Source: Pseudomonadota bacterium (GTDB lineage Bacteria > Campylobacterota > Campylobacteria > Campylobacterales > Sulfurospirillaceae). From it: a DNA stretch of 64,000 nucleotides. Positions 1-9,271 of the stretch are shown piece after piece. The notes beneath the pieces are model-generated. The model did no database searches. It worked only from the letters and a program-made list of their open reading frames with translations, and was not told the origin of the DNA. The position numbers and the translations under genes are program-made. Position 1 is the first letter of the stretch. Every line of letters begins with the position of its first letter. The DNA is taken from positions 62,001 to 126,000 of the forward strand of contig JAGDMU010000004.1 of assembly GCA_017860615.1 (NCBI GenBank), in the 5' to 3' direction.

Positions 1-616
1 TGCTTCGATCGTATGCAGCTGGGAGTGGATAGTGCATGAGCATCAAATTTATCTTATTTCTATCAATCTGCGTATCAGTCTCAACCATAAAATTCACCGC
101 TGGTGCAAGGTCTATCATCCAGTCAAAGTCCTCGCCGCTGTGATCCGCCCAATAGTTCCATACACGTTGATCGGCGCGGTATCCCATCTGTTTTAAATGC
201 TCGTTTATGGCTTCATGCTTATCATATGTTATACCAAACTGTCTTTGAAATTTATTTCCAAGAGTGCCGTACTGACCGCTTCTAACCTGAAATCGACCAG
301 CTTTTTCTATCACGATGACTCTTGCACCTTTTTCACTAGCAGCGCGCGCAGCATGGAGCCCAGAGGCGCCAGCACCGATGATAAGCACATCAGTATCAAG
401 TGTCTCTTTGATCTCTTTTTCTGAAATTTGTGGCTCAGTACCGAGCCACTTTGGCACCTCAGGTCCTTTTGAGACCTCCTTTTTTGGAGGGATAAGGTGG
501 TTGTTTGGGTTTTCACAGCCTGTTAGCAGTGCCGATCCGGCTGCAACCGAACCAAGTGTGAGCACACCACTACGCTTTAAAAATGTGCGGCGTGATAATT
601 CATTTTCTTCTATCAT
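1..616 (-). CDS. FAD-dependent oxidoreductase (fumarate reductase-like flavoprotein), Tat signal, probable lipoprotein; C-terminus lies outside window
   Basis: Reverse-strand reading from ATG at 614-616 gives MIEENELSRRTFLKRSGVLTLGSVAAGSALLTGC... (twin-arginine plus LTGC lipobox), then DVLIIGAGASGLHAARAASEKGARVIVIEK (Rossmann FAD motif); open to base 1. Confidence 0.85.
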   Translation of the reverse strand, partial: MIEENELSRRTFLKRSGVLTLGSVAAGSALLTGCENPNNHLIPPKKEVSKGPEVPKWLGTEPQISEKEIKETLDTDVLIIGAGASGLHAARAASEKGARVIVIEKAGRFQVRSGQYGTLGNKFQRQFGITYDKHEAINEHLKQMGYRADQRVWNYWADHSGEDFDWMIDLAPAVNFMVETDTQIDRNKINLMLMHYPLPAAYDRS

Positions 617-638
617 TTTATACTCCTTTCTTAAAATT

Positions 639-2069
639 TTATTTTAATATGTCAAAGTCATAAGATACTCTTAGCCAAAGCTCCTCGTCTGTCGTTTTGC
701 CATCAGAGCCACCGCTAGTGTATTTTAGTTTTCTATCCAAAGTTTCATAAATAGCAGATACCTTTAAGCCTTTGACCGCAGGGACTTTGTAGGTAACTTG
801 TGTATCCCATCCCTCTACATCTATCCTTGTGCCAGGTGCTTGACCATGCAAACCGCCTGAGCGGACGTTGCTGCCGTTATGTTGCTCGCCATACCAGTAG
901 TCAGCATCTAGCCTAAGCCCCTTCACGCCTACATTGCTAAGATCGTAGCCTGCGCTAAGCTTATGTAACTCCATACCCGCAAAGGACATAAACAAAAATG
1001 GACCATAAATCGGAGTGGCTGTAAATGCCCCACAATCGTTGCCTATGCCTTGAAGTGCGGTTTGATTTTTGCTAACAGTTGAGTATGCGTATCCAAAATC
1101 AAAGCCATAAGCGTTATAAAGTCCCACCATGCCTGTGTAGAAGTCGCCATTAAAGTCATAATTCTCTTTTAAAGTGTCGGTTGTTCTTGAACCTTTATAC
1201 ATAGCGTTTATGCCAACCACTGCATTTTCAAAAAGCGCAGGCGTTTTGTAGCCAGCTGCTGCAAAGTAAAAGTTTATATCACCCTTTGAATTAGCGTCAT
1301 ATTCGAGACCCGATATATTTGCGTAAGCAGCCGTGAGCGAGACGCTTGGAACTCCATTATATGTTACAAATGAGTTAAAGATGTTATCAAATTTATAAGC
1401 ATAAGGTCCAAAGCCACCGATGATAACTTTATCTTTAAATTCTGGTGCACCATCATCGCTGGATACGCCTGTTACAGCATTTGATCTACCGGCAAATTTC
1501 CAAAAGTCAGCCAAACCAATAACAGTATCCATACTATCAAGCTTTATCCGAGTGCTCACGCCCTCAAATGCCTCTTTGTAGCCTACATCTGTGTTTGTAG
1601 CAACAAGTGGTGGTACGAGTCCAGTGTATTTTGAGTTGTAGTACTGACGACCGATTTTAAGGTCAATGAAGTCACGTTTGTATTCTAGATAAGCTTCTGA
1701 TAATGCTGCACCTTCGCTATTCCAGTCGTATGCGAAATAATCTTTTGCATCACTTGATGGAGCAAAATTTGCTAAGCCCTGAGCTGTAAGACCTATCCTA
1801 AAATCATTGTAAAAACCAGTCAAAAATCTGAGTTCACCGCCAATGCCACTGATATGTTGGCGATTTCTATTTGTTGCGCTAGCTGGTGGAAAGTACTCAG
1901 TTGAGTCCATATCATAGTATGTAAATACAGTTCCACTCATCTTACTTGCTTGCAGGGCCTCTGCAAGGCTATCGCTAGCATTTACGCTACAGAATCCAGT
2001 AGCCATAAGTGTAGCTAAACTAAGAGCAAGCTTACCCTTGCCTTTTGTCAAAAAACATGTTAACATCAT
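639..2069 (-). CDS. OprD-type outer membrane porin
   Basis: 476-aa ORF with signal peptide, beta-barrel-like sequence, EAYLEYKRDFIDLKIGRQYYNSKYTGL typical of epsilonproteobacterial OprD-like porins. Confidence 0.8.
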   Translation of the reverse strand: MMLTCFLTKGKGKLALSLATLMATGFCSVNASDSLAEALQASKMSGTVFTYYDMDSTEYFPPASATNRNRQHISGIGGELRFLTGFYNDFRIGLTAQGLANFAPSSDAKDYFAYDWNSEGAALSEAYLEYKRDFIDLKIGRQYYNSKYTGLVPPLVATNTDVGYKEAFEGVSTRIKLDSMDTVIGLADFWKFAGRSNAVTGVSSDDGAPEFKDKVIIGGFGPYAYKFDNIFNSFVTYNGVPSVSLTAAYANISGLEYDANSKGDINFYFAAAGYKTPALFENAVVGINAMYKGSRTTDTLKENYDFNGDFYTGMVGLYNAYGFDFGYAYSTVSKNQTALQGIGNDCGAFTATPIYGPFLFMSFAGMELHKLSAGYDLSNVGVKGLRLDADYWYGEQHNGSNVRSGGLHGQAPGTRIDVEGWDTQVTYKVPAVKGLKVSAIYETLDRKLKYTSGGSDGKTTDEELWLRVSYDFDILK

Positions 2070-2294
2070 AAACCTTTTTAATTTTTTTTGGGCACATTTT
2101 GCAAGAGAGCCGTAAGCTCAGTTTGTTTAATAATGCCACTTGTTTTGAAGCCCGGTGCAACGGGCTATCATTATGAGCGCCAAAGATCAATACCGCGTTA
2201 CGAAAAATTTTACCCCCTTAACTTTTGATATCCTCCTTAGATTTATTAACAAGACTTAGAATTTTAACGCGTAGGTTTATTAAAAACGGCAAGA

Positions 2295-2430
2295 TTTTGG
2301 TAACATTTCTAAAAATATTTTTTTAGCTTTAAATTTTTAGAATTTGATAAGTTTTGGTAACATTTTGGTAACATTTTGGTAACATTTCTAAAAATATTTT
2401 TTTAGTTTTAAATTTTTATAATTTGATAAG
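2295..2430 (+). repeat. Tandemly duplicated promoter-proximal unit with TTTTGGTAACA direct repeats
   Basis: TTTTGGTAACA at 2295-2305, 2352-2362, 2363-2373, 2374-2384; ~57 bp unit 2295-2351 repeated at 2374-2430 with few differences. Confidence 0.9.
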
Positions 2431-2451
2431 ATTTTGGTATAATTACTACGT

Positions 2452-2745
2452 ATGATAGAAATTTTACGTATAGAAGACGATCTTGATTTGGCTGAGCTTT
2501 TAAAATATGCTTTGGCAAAAAGTGAGATTGGCGTAACGATAGCCACAAATCCACTTGAAGGACTTAAAATTTTAAACGAAAAAAATACCTTCGATACTAT
2601 GATAGAAATTTTACTTATAGAAGACGATCTTGATCTGGCTGAGCTTTTAAAATATGCTTTGGCAAAAAGTGAGATTGGCGTAACGATAGCCACAAATCCG
2701 CTTGAAGGACTTAACATTTTAAACGAAAAAAGTACCTTCGATGCA
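2452..2745 (+). repeat. In-frame 147-bp tandem duplication within the response-regulator gene
   Basis: 2452-2598 versus 2599-2745: about 5 substitutions plus a differing last codon. Confidence 0.95.
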
Positions 2746-3270
2746 TTGGTGCTTGATCTGGGCTTGCCCGATATGGACGGTCTTGAAGTATGCAAAAATG
2801 TTAGGCGGACCTATCCGTCGCTACCTATAATTATATCATCGGCTCGCACTGAGACACTAGATAAGATAAAAGGGTTTGAGCTTGGGGCAGATGATTATGT
2901 GACAAAGCCGTATGAGCCCATAGAACTTGCTTTTAGGCTAAGGTCCATATTACGCCGAGGGATACTGGTTAGCAATGACTCCAAAACTTTTTTAGTCGAT
3001 AAACAAAGACGTATCATTATAAAGAATAAAGAGGAAATAGAACCAACAAAATTGGAATTTGATATTTTTATCTACCTTTATGAAAAAGAGGGAATAGTTA
3101 TACCAAGAGAAGATATTTTGATACATTTGGGTCAGTCAAAATTTCAAAGCGGACTAAAAAGTATTGATGTAGCTATAGGGCGCCTACGCCAAAAAATTGG
3201 AGATGATCCTCAAAATCCACGCTTTATTCACTCTGTGCGCGGTATAGGGTATAAATTTATCAATGCGTAG
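2452..3270 (+). CDS. OmpR-family response regulator with duplicated N-terminal half of the receiver domain
   Basis: MIEILxIEDDLDLAELLKYALAKSEIGVTIATNPLEGLxILNEKxTFD occurs twice in tandem, followed by ALVLDLGLPDMDG receiver core and winged-helix C-terminus. Confidence 0.9.
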   Translation: MIEILRIEDDLDLAELLKYALAKSEIGVTIATNPLEGLKILNEKNTFDTMIEILLIEDDLDLAELLKYALAKSEIGVTIATNPLEGLNILNEKSTFDALVLDLGLPDMDGLEVCKNVRRTYPSLPIIISSARTETLDKIKGFELGADDYVTKPYEPIELAFRLRSILRRGILVSNDSKTFLVDKQRRIIIKNKEEIEPTKLEFDIFIYLYEKEGIVIPREDILIHLGQSKFQSGLKSIDVAIGRLRQKIGDDPQNPRFIHSVRGIGYKFINA

Positions 3271-4534
3271 TATATCTATAGTCAAATTAATATCATTTTT
3301 CTTTTTTGCAGCTCTAATTATAGTAAATTCGGCATTTTTTATCGAATCCGATAGACAAATAAGAGATGCGGAGTACTTTACTTACCAGCGCTTTATGTTA
3401 GGTATGCGCATACGCGGACAAGAAGACGGCAATATAACTCAACAGCTAGAGCAAATCGGACTTAAAGACAGCAGCCTTAACCCTAGTGAGATTAGGCAAA
3501 ACGGTGAGAAAATTTTTAGCGATTCATATGCTGATATGATAAGATACAATAAAAAGTTTTATTTTGTGCCTAGATTTTTTTCTGTAGATCCTGAAATGCT
3601 ATCTCAAATTATGGCTGCGGCAGGGCTTGCCCCATCAAGAAGTAGTATCATTAGGAACGGGGTGCCTTTAGAAAATTTAAAAGAACTCTCTTCACATAGA
3701 ATTTGGATACTTTGGTTTGTCGTAAATATCGTAATGACGGCTTTTTTTATAGCCGTTTTAAGAAAGCTGCTAAAACTTAGAAATTTAAAAAATTTGATAA
3801 GAGAAGCAGGAGAACAAGATAAACTTAAACCGATAAAAATAGAAGCAACTGATGAAATAGGCCAAATCGCCAGCGAATTTAATGCGACAATGCAAAAAAT
3901 AAATACAATAAAGGAAGCCAGAGCAGTATTTTTACGCAATATTTTGCACGAATTTCGCAACCCGATAATGAAGGGGCGGATTATGGCGGACATGATAGCT
4001 GAGCTCTTACAAGATGATAAATTTAAAAATATATTAAAACAAATTTTTATACGACTTGAAATAATATTGGGCGAAGTCGTCAAGGTAGAAAAACTTGTAT
4101 CCAATGAATGGGGACTTGAAAAAAATAAACACCGAGTCATAGATATCATTGATCACTCAATAGATCTACTTTTATTAAAAGATACGAGTCGCATAGAAGT
4201 GCGAGCGGACAACGAAATAAGTGCGGTAGAGGTTGATTTTGAACTTTACACAACTGGCGTTAAAAATTTAATTGACAATGCTTTAAAATACTCTAGTGGC
4301 AAAGTTCTTGTAAGCATAGATAAAAATACGGTCTGCATAAGTAGCATAGGAGATAAGCTTGAGGCAGAAAGACTTGATTTTGAAAGGGCTTTTAACAGAA
4401 AGGTAGAGGCGTCAAATTCAGGGCTGGGTCTTGGACTTTATATAGCAAATCAAATTTTTAAAAAACATGGTCATACCTTAAAATACAAGTACGAAGATGG
4501 TAAAAATAATTTTCTGATTTATTCCATAAATTAA
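3263..4534 (+). CDS. ArsS-like sensor histidine kinase
   Basis: TM segments, HAMP-like region, H-box ILHEFRNPIMKGRIMADMI, N-box NLIDNALKYS, LGLGLYIANQIF; overlaps the regulator gene. Confidence 0.88.
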   Translation: MRSISIVKLISFFFFAALIIVNSAFFIESDRQIRDAEYFTYQRFMLGMRIRGQEDGNITQQLEQIGLKDSSLNPSEIRQNGEKIFSDSYADMIRYNKKFYFVPRFFSVDPEMLSQIMAAAGLAPSRSSIIRNGVPLENLKELSSHRIWILWFVVNIVMTAFFIAVLRKLLKLRNLKNLIREAGEQDKLKPIKIEATDEIGQIASEFNATMQKINTIKEARAVFLRNILHEFRNPIMKGRIMADMIAELLQDDKFKNILKQIFIRLEIILGEVVKVEKLVSNEWGLEKNKHRVIDIIDHSIDLLLLKDTSRIEVRADNEISAVEVDFELYTTGVKNLIDNALKYSSGKVLVSIDKNTVCISSIGDKLEAERLDFERAFNRKVEASNSGLGLGLYIANQIFKKHGHTLKYKYEDGKNNFLIYSIN

Positions 4535-4555
4535 TTTTAAAAAAGGATTGTTTTT

Positions 4556-4627
4556 ATTACAGCAGCTTTGGGCGATACAGCTAAAATTAATAACTATATA
4601 ATGCGAGCCGAAATTCCAAAAAACTGA
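4556..4627 (+). pseudogene. Possible gene-end remnant (ITAALGDTAKINNYIMRAEIPKN*)
   Basis: Protein-like stretch with no start or upstream body, immediately after the kinase; vaguely like carboxymuconolactone decarboxylase family. Confidence 0.2.
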
Positions 4628-4722
4628 TTTAAGACATTGTAAGCAAAAAGGCTCAAGCTAAACTTTTAACCTTACCCACTCCGCCCTTTTCTCTTTCTTA
4701 TTCTCCTTGAAAGCATACCAAC

Positions 4723-4736
4723 TTTTACATGTAAAA
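4723..4736. repeat. 14-bp perfect palindrome TTTTACATGTAAAA
   Basis: Read directly; second copy at 4808-4821. Confidence 0.9.
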
Positions 4737-4785
4737 CGCTCGTAAACAATAATGTCAATTTTGTCGGTGAAATTTTGCAGAAAAG

Positions 4786-4845
4786 AAAGGCTACGCTTTG
4801 GAGAATGTTTTACATGTAAAAGCACGCTCTTGCACCGTAGCCTTT
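4786..4845. terminator. Possible bidirectional stem-loop terminator, perfect 10-bp stem, palindrome in loop
   Basis: AAAGGCTACG (4786-4795) / CGTAGCCTTT (4836-4845); TTTTACATGTAAAA at 4808-4821 in the loop; sits at the end of the minus-strand operon. Confidence 0.55.
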
Positions 4846-4854
4846 TTGAAGAAT

Positions 4855-5340
4855 TTAGAAACGAAGTGAAACGGCTTTTTTTCTCCTTTTATAGCCATAG
4901 ATGCGGTATCCGCTGATGGTGAGAAAGAGGGTTATAAAGCCAAGGCAGAGTGTGCCCATGGTGCGAAAGGCGCGCTCTTTTTGTGAGGTGACTATTTTTT
5001 TAAAGCCCTCTTTAGGGGCAGGCCCCTCTTCCACGACGTCTTGATCCCCCACATACAGATAGACCCAATACGACTCTTGTGGAATTTTAAGCTGTAAAGG
5101 TTTGCCTCCTTCCAAGAAAGCTTCTTCAAGTATGCGTTTGTCGATCATCGAGATAAGTGCGATTTTATTGCCTTCTAATTTTTTGCCTGAACCTTTCATC
5201 TTCCCTTCGATGCTTATCGTGTCGCTTTCAATGGGCGTTATAATGAGGTTTAAGCCTTCTATCTTATGCGCAAAGAGCTGTGTAGAGAGCAGGAAAATAA
5301 ACCAAAATTTAATAACCATCAAAAACTCCTTTGCGCTCAT
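4855..5340 (-). CDS. Periplasmic protein with C-terminal TM anchor, iron-uptake operon associated
   Basis: Signal peptide, C-terminal TM helix, overlaps PepSY gene. Confidence 0.6.
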   Translation of the reverse strand: MSAKEFLMVIKFWFIFLLSTQLFAHKIEGLNLIITPIESDTISIEGKMKGSGKKLEGNKIALISMIDKRILEEAFLEGGKPLQLKIPQESYWVYLYVGDQDVVEEGPAPKEGFKKIVTSQKERAFRTMGTLCLGFITLFLTISGYRIYGYKRRKKAVSLRF

Positions 5341-6874
5341 ACCGATAAAAGAGCTCTTTTTTCTCTACCCACTTTGCCATATAAAACAACACCATGCTGC
5401 TTAGTATCAATGCAAGATCCATGTAAAAAAGTATCCATGCTTTTTGATGAAAACTTTGCCAAAAGAAGAACCCACTTTTTAAACCATGAAAGAGCACGCA
5501 AAGGAGTAAAAGCCACGCAGCACTCTTTAGCATACGGGAGATAATCATGACAATGGAGCGTTCAAACACCGTATAAAAAAGCCAAAAAGACCAAAAGGCA
5601 TAAAATGTGCCTCTTATCCATATCTCTTTATCGAACAGTTCGTATGCCAAAACCCAATGCAAAAAAGGCACAAGCGCACTTGAGGGAATGATGCCAATGA
5701 GGATGGCAATGCTCACACGATTGGTTAGATCAGCCAAAAAGCCTTGTTGGTGTAGTTTTTTCTCCGCCCACAACAGATAACCACTCGCCAAAGAGATGGC
5801 CAAAATAGCCCCAAAAAGGGCAAGAACAACACGAAGTCCTAGTGTCTCATCGGGCACAAAATGCAAGAAATAAAATGTTGAAAGTGTTCTGCTGATGCCA
5901 TGTGTTTTATCTAATGTTTTGTGTTCTACCACAGCACCACTGCTTGCATCCAGCGTAATGCTCGGACGGTTCACACGCCCACTTTGGGCGACATTTTCCT
6001 TATCATACCCTCTAAAACGAACTTTTGCGCCCTCTTTACCGTAATGATACAGCGTAGCGTTGGTAATGGAGAGTTGTGGATAATGCTCTTGCGCTAAGGC
6101 TTGCAAGGTTGAGAAAGGAAGCATTTGCTTGGTGGTTTCGCCTCCTTTATACTTTGGCTGAGCAAAGAGAATGGGTGCTACAAGGGTGCGCATATTGCTC
6201 ACCGTGCCATGCGTCATACTCCACGCAAAGGGTTGCGATGAAGAGAGCATTAAGCCTAAAAAAGCTCCTGTAAGTGCGAAAACAAGAGCGTAAGGAATGA
6301 TGGCAAGCCCTGTGATTTTATGCCATGAAAGCCATGTCGCTCTCCAACTCGCTTTTGATGAAGTGCGATGGCTTCGTTTTTGTAAATAGAGCCAAAACCC
6401 TCCAAATGTGAGAAACAAAATGCCTACGCTCATCATACCCATCAGCGGCATCCCAACAAGGGGTATCACGATGCCCGTATGCAGTTCGTTAAAAAATGTT
6501 GAGATGAGATTTTCCTCTTTGGCGACTTTGAGAACCTCGTTGGTTACGGGGTTGATGTAGAGGCTGTTTTGCGCTTCGGAAGAGATTTTAAGCAAGGGAT
6601 CACGAAAGCTTGGAAGCGTAATTTCCACTGGTTTATCGCCTAAAAAATGGTGCTTTTCAAGCACCTCATCCAAAAGAGCATCGATGTTAAACGCATGGTT
6701 GTGTTGTGGCGCAAAATGGCGTGATGGCGACTCCCACACTTTGAGGTAAGGCATAAAAAAGGTCAAAGTCCCAAAATAGGTGCTCATGTAAAAGAGAAAC
6801 AGAACAAGTAAACCGATGATGGTGTGCGAGCGATAAAGGTATTTGAAGATAAGTGATTTCTCAAGCATACACAC
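5309..6874 (-). CDS. PepSY-associated TM protein (iron-regulated type)
   Basis: 521 aa, multiple TM, YRSHTIIGLLVLFLFYMSTYFG, WLSWHKITGLAIIPYALVFALTGAFLGL. Confidence 0.8.
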   Translation of the reverse strand: MCMLEKSLIFKYLYRSHTIIGLLVLFLFYMSTYFGTLTFFMPYLKVWESPSRHFAPQHNHAFNIDALLDEVLEKHHFLGDKPVEITLPSFRDPLLKISSEAQNSLYINPVTNEVLKVAKEENLISTFFNELHTGIVIPLVGMPLMGMMSVGILFLTFGGFWLYLQKRSHRTSSKASWRATWLSWHKITGLAIIPYALVFALTGAFLGLMLSSSQPFAWSMTHGTVSNMRTLVAPILFAQPKYKGGETTKQMLPFSTLQALAQEHYPQLSITNATLYHYGKEGAKVRFRGYDKENVAQSGRVNRPSITLDASSGAVVEHKTLDKTHGISRTLSTFYFLHFVPDETLGLRVVLALFGAILAISLASGYLLWAEKKLHQQGFLADLTNRVSIAILIGIIPSSALVPFLHWVLAYELFDKEIWIRGTFYAFWSFWLFYTVFERSIVMIISRMLKSAAWLLLLCVLFHGLKSGFFFWQSFHQKAWILFYMDLALILSSMVLFYMAKWVEKKELFYRYERKGVFDGY

Positions 6875-6876
6875 TC

Positions 6877-7161
6877 CTAGAAAAATGCGATAATACAGGC
6901 ATTGATAAATGCCAGCAATGCAATTTTAACTATGACATCTAAAAGCGTTTTAGAAAACAAGAGCCAAAAGCCAAAACAACACACCAGTAGCGGTGTGAGC
7001 AACATGGAAGGAAGAAGACGCATGGCAGCGTCTCCTTTGAACACTAAGCTTAGACTCATCCCACTTAGGTAAGCCAGTCCATACGCTCCTAAAAGCGTTA
7101 CGACCCCGTGCACCCAACCGATGGTCGTTTTAAGCGCACAAAGGTATGTCCATAAACGCAT
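6877..7161 (-). CDS. Small three-TM membrane protein
   Basis: 94-aa hydrophobic ORF tightly packed between PepSY and TonB receptor genes. Confidence 0.6.
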   Translation of the reverse strand: MRLWTYLCALKTTIGWVHGVVTLLGAYGLAYLSGMSLSLVFKGDAAMRLLPSMLLTPLLVCCFGFWLLFSKTLLDVIVKIALLAFINACIIAFF

Positions 7162-7163
7162 CG

Positions 7164-9185
7164 TTAAAACTCATATGAAAAAGAGAGCTTCACATTGCGA
7201 CCTGGCTCGTAGTCAGAGAGTGAAACACCGCTTAAGAGTCTGTTTTCAGACGCATGAGAGACATACGTTTCATCAAAGATATTATCAACACCTGCAATCA
7301 ACGTTAAGCCCTTCACAGCGCTTGGTTTCCATTTGACCGCGATATCGTGCACATCGTACGCCTCTTTGGTTTGTTGCGCTGCGATGTATTTACGCTCCTC
7401 TTTCATCACAAACAAAGAGTCCCATGAGAGTGAGAGGTTTTTCATAAACGCATAATCAAGGTTAATGCTTAAGCTATCGCCTGGTTCTCGTTGCGTTGAA
7501 AGCCCTGTTTCTCTAAATTTAGAGTTAGAGTGTGAATAGGTTACTAAAGAGCTAAGTGCGCCGATGTCATAGACAAAACTTGCCTCAAAGCCTTGAATAT
7601 CGAGTGTACCGCCATTGCTGATTTCGGCACTGGTACTCGTTGGCCATGTGGTCACGATGTAGTCATCAATGCGTGTATCAAAGACTTTAAAACTAAAGCC
7701 AATGTTGTTTGCACCCAGTCTGTTTTTGTTATGGTATTTAAACCCAACCTCTTTGTTGATGCCCGTTTCGGCTTTAAGATCGGTGTTGTCATTGACATAC
7801 ATACGGTTGCTTGCCAAAACGTCTACCATCTCAACCCCTTTGTACAGCGTTGTCGCACTCGCAAGTAAGCTAAACGTCTCTGTTAGAGGATACTCCGCCG
7901 CTAAGCCGTAGGTAAATTTACTGTCCGAAATTTCTCCATACACACCATCATACTTATAGTTGTTGTAACGAACGCCTGGTGTTAGGATTAAGCCATTGCT
8001 AAAGGTGATGGCATCTTCCACAAAGAGTGCGCCTGTTTTGGCTTTCTCATTTTCGCCGTATTGTTGCCCGCTCCATGTGACTTTACTGCTTTGCGTATCA
8101 TACAAACCTCCGTAGGTAAAAGTGTTGTTCACCCCAGCCATCGCGACATTGGATTGGGCTTTGGTGCTGATACCGTAGTTTTTAACCACACCATCCAAAA
8201 GCCCTTCATACGGGTTCATACCAGTAGGGACGGCTCTAACGCGTTGGGTGACACCATCGCGTTTTTCATAACGCTCTAGCTCGTTTTCATTGCTGTAAAG
8301 AGAGGTTTGCAAAAAGAGGTTATCGCCTAAATCCACTTGATGTTTCAGGGTAATCGTCTCTCTGGTGTACTCAGTAGGGTAGAGGTAATTTCCTGTGGCA
8401 AAGAGGTTATACGCTTTTCCAAAATCAGGACGTGGCGCATAATCGCCCTCATCTTTGAGTTTATCGTAAGAGAGCGTGATGCGTTGAACATCGCTGATGT
8501 CATAGCCTACTTTGATCAGAGTATTGCCAACATCGCCCGCGGTTCCAAAACTCTCTTCACCCCTGCCATCTTCCCATTCGTTTTTGTCCACATAATGATG
8601 ATAGAGTAAAAGATCAACTTTATCGCTCACTTTTCCATACGCGGCAACCGATCCACCAAGGCTATCATTGGAGTTGTAATTGCCTTGAATGCGCGCACCA
8701 TACTCTTTGCCATCTTGCAATAGGTCTTTACCATCTTTGGTCTCAAATGCAACCGAACCACCTAGTCCTCCGTTTACAACCGAGTTATTGCCCACTTGCA
8801 CATCTGCTTTTTTCAAGATGTCAGGATTGACCAGTAAATTACCGATGTGATGGAACATATTGACATTGGACACTTTTGCGCCATCGATGCTGATATCGAG
8901 GTTTTCATCTTCAAGTCCACGAATGGCGATACGGTTATTGATAGAACTTGTCCCTCCCACATCCACACCTGGTAGATCTCGGAGTAAATCACTCAGATGG
9001 TCAGCCTGTTTGGTCTCGATGGAGCTACTGCCAAGGTTGAGTGATGAACTGGTAACTTGGGTTTCCCATACCTCAACCGTTTCAAGTTTTTGCTCATCGG
9101 CAATCGCCACACTGCATAAAAGAGCGGTTGCGACCCATGATAACCCTAAACTCTTTTTGATTCCTTTTTGAAAAGCCATTTTCAA
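7164..9185 (-). CDS. TonB-dependent outer membrane receptor (FepA/heme-receptor-like)
   Basis: Plug domain (LSDLLRDLPGVDVGGTSSINNRIAIRGLEDENLDISIDGAKVSN), barrel, C-terminal FSYEF. Confidence 0.9.
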   Translation of the reverse strand: MKMAFQKGIKKSLGLSWVATALLCSVAIADEQKLETVEVWETQVTSSSLNLGSSSIETKQADHLSDLLRDLPGVDVGGTSSINNRIAIRGLEDENLDISIDGAKVSNVNMFHHIGNLLVNPDILKKADVQVGNNSVVNGGLGGSVAFETKDGKDLLQDGKEYGARIQGNYNSNDSLGGSVAAYGKVSDKVDLLLYHHYVDKNEWEDGRGEESFGTAGDVGNTLIKVGYDISDVQRITLSYDKLKDEGDYAPRPDFGKAYNLFATGNYLYPTEYTRETITLKHQVDLGDNLFLQTSLYSNENELERYEKRDGVTQRVRAVPTGMNPYEGLLDGVVKNYGISTKAQSNVAMAGVNNTFTYGGLYDTQSSKVTWSGQQYGENEKAKTGALFVEDAITFSNGLILTPGVRYNNYKYDGVYGEISDSKFTYGLAAEYPLTETFSLLASATTLYKGVEMVDVLASNRMYVNDNTDLKAETGINKEVGFKYHNKNRLGANNIGFSFKVFDTRIDDYIVTTWPTSTSAEISNGGTLDIQGFEASFVYDIGALSSLVTYSHSNSKFRETGLSTQREPGDSLSINLDYAFMKNLSLSWDSLFVMKEERKYIAAQQTKEAYDVHDIAVKWKPSAVKGLTLIAGVDNIFDETYVSHASENRLLSGVSLSDYEPGRNVKLSFSYEF

Positions 9186-9205
9186 TTCCTTTATACTCTT
9201 TTTAA

Positions 9206-9222
9206 ATGATATCTGTTATCAT
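9206..9222. promoter_or_regulatory. Fur-box-like palindrome between divergent receptor and regulator genes
   Basis: ATGATA-tctgt-TATCAT perfect inverted repeat upstream of the TonB receptor gene. Confidence 0.5.
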
Positions 9223-9271
9223 AGTCAAAAGAAATCATATCAAAATCACAATGTGAGGAAACTAAAGCGAA

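Noticed and set aside
2295-2384. Repeats that could suggest a CRISPR array
   Set aside because: 11-bp units are contiguous with no spacers; better explained as regulator-binding or duplication
2388-2795. 135-aa minus-strand ORF with internal repeat
   Set aside because: Antisense to the duplicated response-regulator region; its repeat simply mirrors that duplication
3604-4149. 181-aa minus-strand ORF
   Set aside because: Antisense to the histidine kinase, no domain logic
8860-9171. 103-aa plus-strand ORF
   Set aside because: Antisense to the TonB receptor plug domain; low-complexity Ser/Arg-rich
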